Source of the DNA: Candidatus Chryseobacterium colombiense
GTDB taxonomy: Bacteria; Bacteroidota; Bacteroidia; Flavobacteriales; Weeksellaceae
Direction of reading: 5' to 3'
Length of the DNA: 64,000 nucleotides
Assembly (NCBI GenBank): GCA_029203185.1
Contig: CP119310.1
Span: forward strand, 3,664,001 to 3,728,000
Position 1 is the stretch's first letter; each line of letters starts with the position of its first letter. Positions 17,450 through 25,811 of the stretch are shown piece by piece. A program made the position numbers and the translations under genes. A model generated the notes under the pieces. That model saw only the letters and a list, made by a program, of their open reading frames with translations. It did no database searches and was not told where the DNA came from.

Positions 17450-18655
17450 TTAACTTTTAGTAATATAGTCTTTGCTTATTTTTGAAAAGAACCATGAAAT
17501 AAGTATCCCGAATACGGCTGCTGTAAGAGCTACGATGATGTAATTATTGCCTACGATTTTAATAGGGAAGGGTAGTGTTCCTATGGCTTTGAAAAATTCA
17601 GTATACTGCTGGAAGTAGCATAAGAGCGTACCTAGAATCAGTCCGGAAATAATTCCTAAGACTACAATAAGAACTCCCGTATAGAAGTATGTTTTTCTTA
17701 AATGCGCTAAAGGAAATCCAAGAGAAATCAATGAACGGGCCTGTTCTTTTTTATCAAGCTGGAGAATAATGATTGCGCCTGCAAGATTAAAAGTAGTAAT
17801 GAAAATAACTAAAGCAAAAATAAGGTATATAAATAGCTTTTCGGTATTAATCATTTTCCAGAAAGCAGCATTTTCCTCTTCTTTAGTTTTGACTTCAATA
17901 CTTTTACCAAGTTGCGAAACTAAATTTTGTTTTACAAGGTCTGCGTTTTCAGGATTTTTGAGTTTAATCACAATTTGATAGGCAGATTGCTTGGGAAGAT
18001 CCAGCAGTTCCTCGGTAAGCTCAATCGGAGCTATTATATAGTTGTTAAGCTGATCATTCCCCGGAAAAACTCCCGTTACAAAAATATTTTTCTTGTTATA
18101 AATATCCTCTTCTTTATTGATGATTCCTGTACCGGGTTTAGGCATGAAAACTGTAGCAAAATCAGAAGTGGAATCTATAGGAATAGAAAGTCTATTTTTA
18201 AGGGAATGCTCCATAAGAACTTCATTGGAATACTTGAAGCTTGGATAGGTTCCGTAGAATATACTTTTATCGATAGGATTTACTTTAGTATAAGAAGAAT
18301 CTACCCCTCGTAAATAAGCAATATCCCCTTTGCCATTGTAGTTGATATAAACTTTTTCTTCAATCACTTTAGAAAAGCTTACAATTTCTTTGTTCTTTTT
18401 TAAAGCGGTTTCGGTCTGTTGTATATTTTTAATGGTTTTTCCTGAGCTGCTTTTTAAGGTAAGATCGGCATGCAGATTGGCAATAAGATCTTTATTAAAA
18501 TCTTCCAGTCCGGAGAAAACAGAAATAATAACGAACATTGCTGTCACGGCTACAGTCATCGCTCCCACAGCAAGCCACGTAATAAACGTAACGGCAGTAC
18601 TCCCTTTTTTTGACAAAAGGTAGCGGGATGCGATATAAAATGCAATGTTCTTCAA
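17450..18655 (-). CDS. LolC/LolE-like ABC transporter permease (FtsX family)
   Basis: A 401-residue permease with the MacB/FtsX topology: one helix near residues 24-48, a large periplasmic domain (about 50-270), then three helices (about 273-298, 322-346, 366-392). The N-terminus FYIASRYLLSKKGSTAVTFITWLAVGAMTVAV is characteristic of LolC/LolE-type lipoprotein-release permeases. The partner ATPase gene is not next to it. It starts seven bases after the rbfA stop, so the two genes likely share a transcript. The exact substrate is not shown by sequence; a lipoprotein is the best guess. Confidence 0.88.
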   Translation of the reverse strand: MKNIAFYIASRYLLSKKGSTAVTFITWLAVGAMTVAVTAMFVIISVFSGLEDFNKDLIANLHADLTLKSSSGKTIKNIQQTETALKKNKEIVSFSKVIEEKVYINYNGKGDIAYLRGVDSSYTKVNPIDKSIFYGTYPSFKYSNEVLMEHSLKNRLSIPIDSTSDFATVFMPKPGTGIINKEEDIYNKKNIFVTGVFPGNDQLNNYIIAPIELTEELLDLPKQSAYQIVIKLKNPENADLVKQNLVSQLGKSIEVKTKEEENAAFWKMINTEKLFIYLIFALVIFITTFNLAGAIIILQLDKKEQARSLISLGFPLAHLRKTYFYTGVLIVVLGIISGLILGTLLCYFQQYTEFFKAIGTLPFPIKIVGNNYIIVALTAAVFGILISWFFSKISKDYITKS

Positions 18656-18661
18656 AATGTA

Positions 18662-19021
18662 CTATAAAACAGGATTGTCACCTTCGCCTCTTAATTCTCT
18701 TTCAAGTTTTTCTACATCATCAAGAGTAGTGTCCAGGTAAAAATTAAGATTGGGAATTACACGTACTTGTTTTGCCATTTTCTGGCCGATGAAATTTCTA
18801 TACTGAGCTTTATTTTCTTCTATTTCCTTCATCACTGCATTGCGGTGTTCCTGTGGGAAAATGCTTAAATAGATTTTGGCAATACTCAAATCTGCCGTTA
18901 CCTTTACGTCAGAAACGGTTACTAAAATGTTTTGCTTGCTGTTGGCAGCCTGCTTGCGGAAAAGCTCTGCGAAGTCTTCCTGTATAATCTGTGCTACTTT
19001 TCTTTGTCTGTTACTTTCCAT
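18662..19021 (-). CDS. rbfA: Ribosome-binding factor A
   Basis: A 119-residue KH-like fold protein that helps 30S subunit maturation by binding near the 16S rRNA 5' helix. Family features seen are RQRKVAQIIQEDFAELF at the start, VTVSDVKVTADLSIAKIYLSIFP near residue 33, and VIPNLNFYLDTTLDDVEKLERELR near the end. Length is usual. A TAAATTTG element on the same strand (19037-19030) lies nine bases before the ATG, which would give a nearly leaderless message. Confidence 0.95.
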   Translation of the reverse strand: MESNRQRKVAQIIQEDFAELFRKQAANSKQNILVTVSDVKVTADLSIAKIYLSIFPQEHRNAVMKEIEENKAQYRNFIGQKMAKQVRVIPNLNFYLDTTLDDVEKLERELRGEGDNPVL

Positions 19022-19113
19022 AAGTTCTGCAAATTTAGTACTTTTGTTTGAATTGATGCTTTGAAATTCGGAAGCAGTATCAAAATTACAATTTAAATTA
19101 TTGATTAGTATTT

Positions 19114-19512
19114 ATGAAGTTAGAACATATTGGTATAGCCGTAAAGTCTTTAGGAGTTTCTGATGAGCTCTTTGCTAAATTACTGGGGAAAGAATCTTAC
19201 AAAAAAGAAACCGTAGAAAGGGAGGGGGTAGTTACTTCTTTTTATGAGACGGGAGAAAGTAAAATAGAGCTTTTGGAAGCCAATAATCCTGAAAGTCCGA
19301 TCTCAAAATTTATAGATAAAAGGGGAGAAGGTATTCATCATTTGGCATTTGGAGTAGAAAATATCTACGCTGAAGTGCAAAGACTGAAAAATGAAGGCTT
19401 TCAATTTATTTCTGAAGAACCGAAAGAAGGTGCTGATAACAAATTAGTTGTATTCTTACATCCTAAATCTACCAATGGAGTGCTGGTAGAATTATGCCAA
19501 GAAAAGCAATAA
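19114..19512 (+). CDS. mce: Methylmalonyl-CoA epimerase
   Basis: A 132-residue vicinal-oxygen-chelate protein that interconverts (R)- and (S)-methylmalonyl-CoA in propionate metabolism. It starts MKLEHIGIAVKSLGVSDELFAKLLG, and the metal ligands expected for this fold are visible: His at EHIGIAV, and His and Glu in GEGIHHLAFGVENI, KIELLE and VLVELCQ. Length is usual. A TACTTTTG element at 19039-19046 may be its -7 box. It is the last chromosomal gene before the tRNA that the element uses. Confidence 0.93.
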   Translation: MKLEHIGIAVKSLGVSDELFAKLLGKESYKKETVEREGVVTSFYETGESKIELLEANNPESPISKFIDKRGEGIHHLAFGVENIYAEVQRLKNEGFQFISEEPKEGADNKLVVFLHPKSTNGVLVELCQEKQ

Positions 19513-19517
19513 AAAAT

Positions 19518-19547
19518 TTTGTAGTGAAAGAATTTTTGCTATTTTTG
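19518..19547 (+). promoter_or_regulatory. Promoter of the tRNA gene
   Basis: TTTG at 19518-19521, an 18-base spacer, then TATTTTTG at 19540-19547. This is an exact fit to the Bacteroidota TTTG-N17-23-TAnnTTTG promoter, and it lies 27 bases before the mature tRNA. Confidence 0.75.
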
Positions 19548-19574
19548 CAAACACAAAATTTAACCAAGTTTTGA

Positions 19575-19648
19575 GGTCCTATAGCTCAGTTGGTTAGAGC
19601 ACCTGACTCATAATCAGGTGGTCCCTGGTTCGAGCCCAGGTGGGACCA
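19575..19648 (+). tRNA. tRNA with CAT anticodon (tRNA-Met, or lysidine-type tRNA-Ile2)
   Basis: A 74-base cloverleaf. The acceptor stem GGTCCTA pairs with TGGGACC and the discriminator base is A; CCA is not encoded. The D arm is GCTCAGTTGGTTAGAGC. The anticodon stem CCTGA/TCAGG encloses the loop CTCATAA, giving anticodon CAT. The T arm is CCTGG/CCAGG with loop TTCGAGC. Elongator Met is the default reading; an Ile2 tRNA modified by TilS cannot be excluded. Its last 25 bases are part of the direct repeat that bounds the integrated element. Confidence 0.96.
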
Positions 19649-19682
19649 CTTTTTAAATCAAGCACTTACAGAAATGTAGGTG
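19624..19682 (+). repeat. attL: 59-bp direct repeat at the tRNA 3' end
   Basis: This 59-base stretch is repeated without mismatch at 35172-35230. It covers the T arm and 3' acceptor strand of the tRNA (19624-19648) plus 34 bases downstream, which include most of the tRNA terminator hairpin. The integrase gene begins about 165 bases further in. This is the standard arrangement for a tyrosine recombinase that uses a tRNA 3' end as attB. Confidence 0.95.
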
Positions 19683-19690
19683 CTTTTTTT
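19660..19690 (+). terminator. tRNA terminator, mostly inside attL
   Basis: AAGCACTTACA (19660-19670) pairs over 11 positions, one of them G-T, with TGTAGGTGCTT (19675-19685) around a GAAA loop and is followed by a T run. In the attR copy the base after GGTG is T instead of C, so the lowest part of the stem there has a G-T wobble. Confidence 0.85.
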
Positions 19691-19786
19691 GTGCTTTATT
19701 CTTTATTTTAGGGTGTTGTAGTATTGTCTTAATTACTACAATTCAATTTGTTCTATATAATCAGATGTATAGAATGCTTATTAAAA

Positions 19787-19826
19787 GGTGTCCTATTAGG
19801 TGTCCCACTTCTACTTTTTGGTGACC
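19787..19826 (+). promoter_or_regulatory. Short direct repeats before the integrase gene
   Basis: GGTGTCC at 19787-19793 and 19799-19805, and GGTGACC at 19820-19826. They lie within 65 bases upstream of the integrase ATG and inside the left end of the element. They may be arm-type integrase or excisionase sites or an operator. The role is inferred from position only. Confidence 0.45.
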
Positions 19827-19847
19827 CATTTTCTAAAATTTAAATCA

Positions 19848-21056
19848 ATGAATAACAATAAATTATCAATACTTTTTCTATTGCAGAAAGCAAAAGTGAA
19901 TCAACAAGGAAAGTGTCCTCTCAGATGTAGGATTACATTTCAACAAGACAGAAAAGAGTTTTCTGTAGGATTATTCATAAACCCCAATTACTGGAATAGC
20001 AAACAGCAGAAAGCTAAACCACCCAATGATGAAAGTATTTTTATCAACTCTCAATTAAGCCTGATTAAAAATGAAATTAATCAGGCTTTTTTATTTCTAC
20101 AGGTCAGTAGCAGTGATTTTAATATTGAAGATATTTATTCACAATACAAGGGACATGCTCCTAAAAAAGATAAAAGTATAATCCAGCTTTTTCAAGAGCA
20201 TAACGAAAGAGTTGAAAAATTGGTAGGGAAGGAGTATTCTATAGCAACCTTATGGAAATTCAAACAGGCAAAAGAGTTATTAAAAGACTTTCTTAAATCT
20301 TATTTCAACAAAGCTGATTATCATTTCAAAGATTTAAACTTGAAATTTATTCAGGATTATGAGTTTTACTTGAAGACAGAAAAGTCTTTAGCTATTGTTA
20401 CTACGAATAAAATGATACAGAGATTCAGGAAGATTGTAAAGATAGCTATATCTCAAGATATTATATACAAGGAACCATTTATTAACTATAGAGTTAAACA
20501 TATAAAGAAAGAAATTATTTATTTAACGAAGGAAGAATTAGCTAAAATTGAAGATTACCAATTTAAAGCTGAAAGATTACAAATGATTGCTGATATGTTT
20601 GTATTTTGTTGTTATACTGGGTTAGCTTATAATGAAATGGTTAATCTTGAAAAGTCTCACATTGTAAAAGGTCTAGATGATAATGAATGGATAAATATGA
20701 TGAGAGAGAAAACTCATAATATGTTATCAATACCTTTGCTTACTAAGGCTAAGAAGATAATTGAAAAATATGATTATGTCGATAACAAACGAGTTTTACC
20801 TAAGTTCAGTAATCAGAAGTTTAATTCTTACCTTAAAGAAATAGCAGACATTGTTGATATTGAGAAAAGATTAACTCACCATTTAGCAAGAAGAACCTTT
20901 GCTACAACTGTATTGCTCTTTAATGATGTTCCAATGGAAATAGTGTCAGAACTTTTAGGGCATTCTAAGATTGGTATTACTCAACAGCATTATGCAAAGG
21001 TTGTTAAAAAGAAGGTTGGGGAGCAGATGAGTAAGTTAAATTCTAAGCTGAAATAG
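19848..21056 (+). CDS. Tyrosine recombinase (integrase of the island)
   Basis: A 402-residue integrase from the ATG at 19848 (MNNNKLSILFLLQKAK). The upstream reading from 19800 adds 16 unconserved residues. The N-terminal arm-binding domain contains RCRITFQQDRKEFSVGLFINPNYWN, typical of Bacteroidota integrases. A SAM-like core-binding domain follows (about 110-215), then the catalytic domain. Catalytic HLAR is at residues 345-348, the GHS motif at 371-373 and the nucleophile Tyr at 382 (QQHY). Box I reads TGLAYNEM at 257-264, without the usual Arg, as in IntDOT-like enzymes. It should catalyse integration into the tRNA and excision. Confidence 0.95.
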   Translation: MNNNKLSILFLLQKAKVNQQGKCPLRCRITFQQDRKEFSVGLFINPNYWNSKQQKAKPPNDESIFINSQLSLIKNEINQAFLFLQVSSSDFNIEDIYSQYKGHAPKKDKSIIQLFQEHNERVEKLVGKEYSIATLWKFKQAKELLKDFLKSYFNKADYHFKDLNLKFIQDYEFYLKTEKSLAIVTTNKMIQRFRKIVKIAISQDIIYKEPFINYRVKHIKKEIIYLTKEELAKIEDYQFKAERLQMIADMFVFCCYTGLAYNEMVNLEKSHIVKGLDDNEWINMMREKTHNMLSIPLLTKAKKIIEKYDYVDNKRVLPKFSNQKFNSYLKEIADIVDIEKRLTHHLARRTFATTVLLFNDVPMEIVSELLGHSKIGITQQHYAKVVKKKVGEQMSKLNSKLK

Positions 21057-21105
21057 CCTGATATTAAATGCTTTGTAGTAAATTTACAAGTCAGTTTATA
21101 AGATT

Positions 21106-23535
21106 ATGTATAAAAAACTACTAACAGTTGAAAACACTCCAATTCAGTACAAGGAAATCAGACCTACTGACTTTGAAGGCTATAATATTTCTGATGAAGA
21201 TTTAATAATAATCAAGGAAGATGAAAAAGGATATATCTCTGATTTTCTTGGATCAAACATTGATTTAAGCATTAAAGATACAACAGTCATCAATGCAAGT
21301 GTTGGGCAGGGTAAGACAACAGCATTGGTAGACATGGTTAAAAGATACCATCAGGATAACAATTACATGGTTTTGTTAGTTTCTCCTTTTAAGTCTTTGC
21401 TTGACCAATATTATTCATCATTACTTAGTAAGGGCATTCCTTACAAAGACATATTCGACTATAGAGCTTTAGAAGATGAGAATTTCGATGATGAAAACTC
21501 TGACCCTATTAATAGAAGAATACAGCTTATAACCTTTAATTTCCTACTTGGAAATTCAGGAGAAACTTATCTGAAGCAGTCTTCTAAAAAGACTGAGTTT
21601 ATAGATGAAATACTGGGGAAATGCAAAGAAGAGAACAGAAAGGTTGTTCTCATTTTTGATGAGGTACATGATGCTATTCACAATTTCAAAGAAGAGTTAG
21701 TATTCAATCTGTTCAGGTGGAGGAAATATGTACACAAAATCTTTGTATCAAGTGCAACTTATAATGAAGCTTCAAAAGTAGTAATCAAGTATTTTGCAGA
21801 GCTTACTGACAGGAAGATTAAAATATTCGAGTCTCTAAGAAAGCAAGATGAAGACAATCTTAGTGAGCTTAATGTTATGATATATGACCACAGCACCTAT
21901 GATGTTGATAATATTAATCTGATTAATCTTTTCAGGAGTGAGATTGGTAAGGCTTCTAAAATTAATATTTTGACTTACACCAAGGCACTTACAGACAGAT
22001 TAAGTAAGAGTATAATAGGTAAAGAAATCAGGAAATCTTATGGAGATATTAATATCTGTACTTCTGATACTGGAAATATTTTTGATGATTCCAAATGTAA
22101 TATGGGAACTAACTTTAAGACTGGAATAAGTATCAATAAGAAAGATACAGCCTATTTTATATTTCTACCACAGAAAAGGTCTTATGAAAAGTTACCTGGG
22201 GAGTTGGGCGTTTTTACAGAAGGCATTAATACCTTAATCCAAGCCTTGGCAAGACCAAGAGAGAAAGCAAGAATTTATGTGATAACACCCAATGTTACTA
22301 GTGTATTAGTAACGTCAAATGACCCAATACCAAAGTCCAATGCTATAATCAACATCAACAAACAAGATAGGCTCCTAAGGTTGTTCTATGACCAGACCAA
22401 AGAAAAACTTAAGGAAGAAATTGGATATTTTGAAGATGGGCATACTTTGATTAATGCAAGGTTTCCTGACTATGACCAATTTAAGCTGTCTCAAGGTGAG
22501 AAGTATTTTAGGGTCTATTTTGATGCCTTTGGAAAGAATCTTTCTAACTACTTCAACTGGGCTGCAAGAAATAATCAGTTTGTTAACTGTAAACTTAAGT
22601 ATCTCTTTAAGCTTGATCTGGAAATAGAAGAAGGTAAGATGTTACAAGGTATTAAGGATTATTTTAACTCAGCTTTTTATGAGAGTGAGATGTTTAGATA
22701 CCTTTCTCCATCAGAGCAGTATCAACAACTTAGAGAATCTATTTTTTCAAATTATGTAACTATTAAATCAAAAGATAACAGTATTAAAGAGCTCAAACCT
22801 TATGGTAAAGTAGAATTTGAAAAGAATATAATTAAGTTTATTCAGCAATACAACAGTCCTATCCCATACTTGGAAGACTATCTAGGTATTAATTATGAGA
22901 ACTATGTTGATACAATGAGCCATAAGGAAACAATAGACACTATAGAAAAATTAGAGCCTCATAAGAAGACTGCCCTATTAAACTATAAGCATTACAAACA
23001 AGATGATTATGTAATTTCTACTGAAGAATACATCAGAAGTTCCATGTACTTTGCTAAGAATACTTCTTTAAAAACAGAAACAATTTCAAAGAATGAGGAC
23101 AGTTTAATCTACCTGTATTCAAAACTATATGACTTTAAGGATACTTTGACAAGTTATCTCAAGAGCAATGCTAATGGACAAGTAATACTACCCCAAGACA
23201 AGGATTTTAAATTCAACAGCACTGATTTCAGTTACCTGGAAAGCTTAATTGATAGGTTGAAACAACATGACCCCACTCTTAAAAATGTTTTCAATTTTAT
23301 GCAGACTGGTATTAGTGAGAAAAAGGTTTATAGTCTTTTGAAAAAACTGTATTTCGAAACAGACAGAACAAGTATAAACTCAGGCTCAGGTAAACAGACT
23401 TACATTAAAAGGGATATTACAGATGATGAGCATGGAAAGACCAACTTAATTTACAAACACATTGATTTTGTCAGCTTAGTGAAAAGCTATCAGGAAGAGT
23501 ATACAAAGGAGTACCTGGAGGCTAAAGAAGACTAA
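21106..23535 (+). CDS. SF2 helicase-like protein of the island backbone
   Basis: An 809-residue protein with helicase superfamily 2 motifs: Walker A ASVGQGKTT at 64-72, motif Ia-like LLVSPFKSL near 90, DEVH at 185-188, motif III SSAT at 215-218, and motif VI QALARPRE at 379-386. The following 420 residues are not recognised. Similar large DEAD/DEAH-type proteins occur in Bacteroidota mobile elements next to the integrase, but their role (replication, restart or transfer) is not known to me. It follows the integrase by 49 bases on the same strand and is followed by two hairpins. Confidence 0.8.
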   Translation: MYKKLLTVENTPIQYKEIRPTDFEGYNISDEDLIIIKEDEKGYISDFLGSNIDLSIKDTTVINASVGQGKTTALVDMVKRYHQDNNYMVLLVSPFKSLLDQYYSSLLSKGIPYKDIFDYRALEDENFDDENSDPINRRIQLITFNFLLGNSGETYLKQSSKKTEFIDEILGKCKEENRKVVLIFDEVHDAIHNFKEELVFNLFRWRKYVHKIFVSSATYNEASKVVIKYFAELTDRKIKIFESLRKQDEDNLSELNVMIYDHSTYDVDNINLINLFRSEIGKASKINILTYTKALTDRLSKSIIGKEIRKSYGDINICTSDTGNIFDDSKCNMGTNFKTGISINKKDTAYFIFLPQKRSYEKLPGELGVFTEGINTLIQALARPREKARIYVITPNVTSVLVTSNDPIPKSNAIININKQDRLLRLFYDQTKEKLKEEIGYFEDGHTLINARFPDYDQFKLSQGEKYFRVYFDAFGKNLSNYFNWAARNNQFVNCKLKYLFKLDLEIEEGKMLQGIKDYFNSAFYESEMFRYLSPSEQYQQLRESIFSNYVTIKSKDNSIKELKPYGKVEFEKNIIKFIQQYNSPIPYLEDYLGINYENYVDTMSHKETIDTIEKLEPHKKTALLNYKHYKQDDYVISTEEYIRSSMYFAKNTSLKTETISKNEDSLIYLYSKLYDFKDTLTSYLKSNANGQVILPQDKDFKFNSTDFSYLESLIDRLKQHDPTLKNVFNFMQTGISEKKVYSLLKKLYFETDRTSINSGSGKQTYIKRDITDDEHGKTNLIYKHIDFVSLVKSYQEEYTKEYLEAKED

Positions 23536-23544
23536 CATAATTAA

Positions 23545-23592
23545 GGACAAAATATAATCCTACTTCTATAAGGTACAGGGTAAATTTTGTCC
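23545..23592 (+). repeat. 48-bp stem-loop repeat, copy 1
   Basis: Starts GGACAAAAT and ends ATTTTGTCC, so its ends form a 9-bp stem. A second element of exactly the same length (48 bases) and similar ends lies at 31890-31937. It sits ten bases after the helicase-like gene. It may be a terminator or a processing signal, though there is no clean T run. Confidence 0.65.
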
Positions 23593-23609
23593 TTATTCTG
23601 AAAAAATTC

Positions 23610-23646
23610 AGCCAACCTACAATTCAGTAAGGTTGGCTTCTTTATT
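23610..23646 (+). terminator. Hairpin terminator between the helicase-like and ATPase genes
   Basis: AGCCAACCT (23610-23618) pairs perfectly with AGGTTGGCT (23630-23638), followed by the T-rich TCTTTATTT. It lies after the 48-bp stem-loop and should end the integrase-helicase transcript. Confidence 0.75.
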
Positions 23647-23751
23647 TGCAACACAGCAAAAACACTTTAAAGTTTACACCTTAGGAACTCTATAAAAAGA
23701 AATCTTATAGAAGTTTCAAATTAATCTTAACAATTTTAAATACAAAATATT

Positions 23752-24669
23752 ATGCAATTAAAACAGTCACAAAGACAACAAGTAAAGCTCAGATTAGGAT
23801 TATCAGGAGCTAGTGGATTTGGAAAGACCAAATCAGCTTTATTATTAGCCTATGGAATGACACAGGACTGGAATAAAATAGCAGTCATAGACACAGAAAA
23901 CTCCTCAGCTTCCCTGTATTCTGACCTGGGTAGCTATAAGGTGTTGGACTTACAAGCTCCTTATTCACCAGAAAGATATATACAAGCTATAGAATTGTGT
24001 GAAAAGTCAGGAATTGAAGTCATTATCATAGATTCAGCCAGCCATGAATGGAATGGTTCTGGTGGATGTCTTGAAATACATGAGAAACTAGGTGGTAGGT
24101 TTCAGGATTGGGCTAATGTAACTCCAAGACATCAAGCGTTCATCAACAAGATATTACAGTCAAGCTGTCATATCATTACCACTACAAGAAGGAAGATGGA
24201 CTATTCTTTAGATATTGGTTCTAATGGTAAAACAAAAGTAGTCAAACATGGAACCAAAGAAATCACTAGGGATGGCTTTGAATACGAATTAACTATCAAC
24301 TTCGAATTAATTAATGATAATCATTTGGCTAAAGCAAGTAAGGATAGAACAGGGCTGTTCATGAATAAACCTGAGTTTTTGATAACCCCTCAAACTGGTA
24401 AGGTGATTCTTGACTGGTGTAATGCAGGAACAATTAACCAAGCCCAGGTAACCCCTTCTATGCCTAAACAAAGTTACCTGGGCACTAATGAGATTAACGC
24501 TCTAATTAATAAAATAGGAGACTGTAATGCAATTAGTGACCTTTTAGCTCTTTACAAACAATATCCCCAATATCAGGAAGAGTTAAAGCCTGAATATGAA
24601 GCCAGAAAATCATTTTTAATCAAACTGTCTAACCCACAAAACTTTTCAACTAATGGAGTACACAGATAA
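23752..24669 (+). CDS. Sak4-like AAA/RecA-type ATPase
   Basis: A 305-residue P-loop ATPase with Walker A GASGFGKT at 19-26, DTENSSASLY at 47-56 and Walker B VIIIDS at 90-95. This is the pattern of phage nucleotide-binding proteins of the Sak4 type, which help single-strand annealing recombination. The C-terminal third (about 235-305) is not recognised. It begins a second plus-strand transcript after a terminator and overlaps the next gene by 17 bases. Phage-like recombination genes in an integrated element fit a role in replication or recombination of the circle. Confidence 0.8.
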   Translation: MQLKQSQRQQVKLRLGLSGASGFGKTKSALLLAYGMTQDWNKIAVIDTENSSASLYSDLGSYKVLDLQAPYSPERYIQAIELCEKSGIEVIIIDSASHEWNGSGGCLEIHEKLGGRFQDWANVTPRHQAFINKILQSSCHIITTTRRKMDYSLDIGSNGKTKVVKHGTKEITRDGFEYELTINFELINDNHLAKASKDRTGLFMNKPEFLITPQTGKVILDWCNAGTINQAQVTPSMPKQSYLGTNEINALINKIGDCNAISDLLALYKQYPQYQEELKPEYEARKSFLIKLSNPQNFSTNGVHR

Positions 24670-25780
24670 TACAGCAGTAATGGAACTGCACAATGTTCAA
24701 AGAAGCAGTCACCTTAACCTGGAGGCTGTAAATATCCAAGAGGCAGAGGTCTTTTATCCAAGCAGAATGAATGAAATTAAGGAGGTTGAACCAAGAAGTG
24801 TTCAGCCTCTTTTGATTTCTAATGCAGTCAATACTATCATTAGCACAACAGGCTCTACCTATGTTCATAAACCTTTTATTGAAGCTAATACCTTACAGGT
24901 AGATTTAAATCATCTTAAAAGTGAGTGTATTATTCCTGTATTTAGTAAGGACAATGAAAAGACCATTGCTCACCAAGAGTTTATAGAGATTGTTATTAAT
25001 ACAGTGTTGAAACTGTTTCCTCACCATAGTATCAGTAATCCTGAAATAAGGGTGTCACATCAAATAAAAGGCAGAACTCCTGATGCTATCTATAAAAGTG
25101 CTAAGGAATTATTAGACCATGAGAAGACCATTTACTATGAAAGAATGGCTTTTATTATTCAAATACCATCTATTGTAGATACTATCAATGGTAATGAATT
25201 AGCTCTTACTTTGGGAGGAGTAAGAAGTTATAACCTGGAGAACCTTTACAACAAGAAAACCTTTGAAAAATTCAAGTTCTTCATTGGCTTTCAAAATAAG
25301 GTTTGCTGTAATTTATGTGTTAGTTTTGATGGTTTTGTAGAAGAAATGAGAGTTGGAAATTATCGTGAACTACAGGAGAAAATTACTCATGTGATTCAAA
25401 ACTACAATGCAGAAAGCCACCTGGAGGTTATGAAATCTTTATCTCATAGTCACCTTACAGAACATCAATTTGCCCAGCTCTTAGGTAGGTCAAGGTTATA
25501 CCAACATCTATCCAAAAAGGAGAAATTGGTAATTCCAAGTCTGAACTTTAATGACAGTCAGCTTAATACAGTTGCAAAAGACTATTACGAAGATGAAAGC
25601 TTTTGCAGGAATGAAGATGGAAACATTAGCCTATGGAATGTGTATAATCTCTTTACACAGGCTAATAAGAGTAGTTATATAGATACTTTCCTTGACAGGA
25701 ACTTGAATGCTTTTGAATTCTCAAGAGGTATACAGAAAGTACATAATGGTGATAATAAGTACCATTGGTTTTTAAGTTAG
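24653..25780 (+). CDS. DUF3871 family protein
   Basis: A 375-residue protein that matches my memory of DUF3871, a family found mostly in Bacteroidota mobile elements. Segments such as ECIIPVFSKDNEKTIAHQEF, PEIRVSHQIKGR, EKTIYYERMAFIIQIPSIV and LGGVRSYNLENLYNKK are the conserved core (about 90-240). The function is unknown. A C-terminal part with EHQFAQLLGRSRLYQHL follows. Its start overlaps the end of the ATPase gene in another frame. It is the last backbone gene before the cargo operon, with which it converges. Confidence 0.8.
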   Translation: MEYTDNTAVMELHNVQRSSHLNLEAVNIQEAEVFYPSRMNEIKEVEPRSVQPLLISNAVNTIISTTGSTYVHKPFIEANTLQVDLNHLKSECIIPVFSKDNEKTIAHQEFIEIVINTVLKLFPHHSISNPEIRVSHQIKGRTPDAIYKSAKELLDHEKTIYYERMAFIIQIPSIVDTINGNELALTLGGVRSYNLENLYNKKTFEKFKFFIGFQNKVCCNLCVSFDGFVEEMRVGNYRELQEKITHVIQNYNAESHLEVMKSLSHSHLTEHQFAQLLGRSRLYQHLSKKEKLVIPSLNFNDSQLNTVAKDYYEDESFCRNEDGNISLWNVYNLFTQANKSSYIDTFLDRNLNAFEFSRGIQKVHNGDNKYHWFLS

Positions 25781-25785
25781 TTTTT

Positions 25786-25811
25786 TATAGCCACTGATTT
25801 AAGTGGCTATA
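25786..25811. other. Hairpin at the backbone/cargo junction
   Basis: TATAGCCACT (25786-25795) pairs perfectly with AGTGGCTATA (25802-25811) around six bases. It covers the stop codon of the last cargo gene and lies six bases past the DUF3871 stop, between two convergent transcripts. A bidirectional terminator is likely, although neither side has a good T run after the stem. Confidence 0.5.

Noticed and set aside
21106..24669. Prophage
   Set aside because: Sak4-like ATPase and helicase-like genes recall phage replication, but no capsid, tail, terminase or lysis genes are seen.
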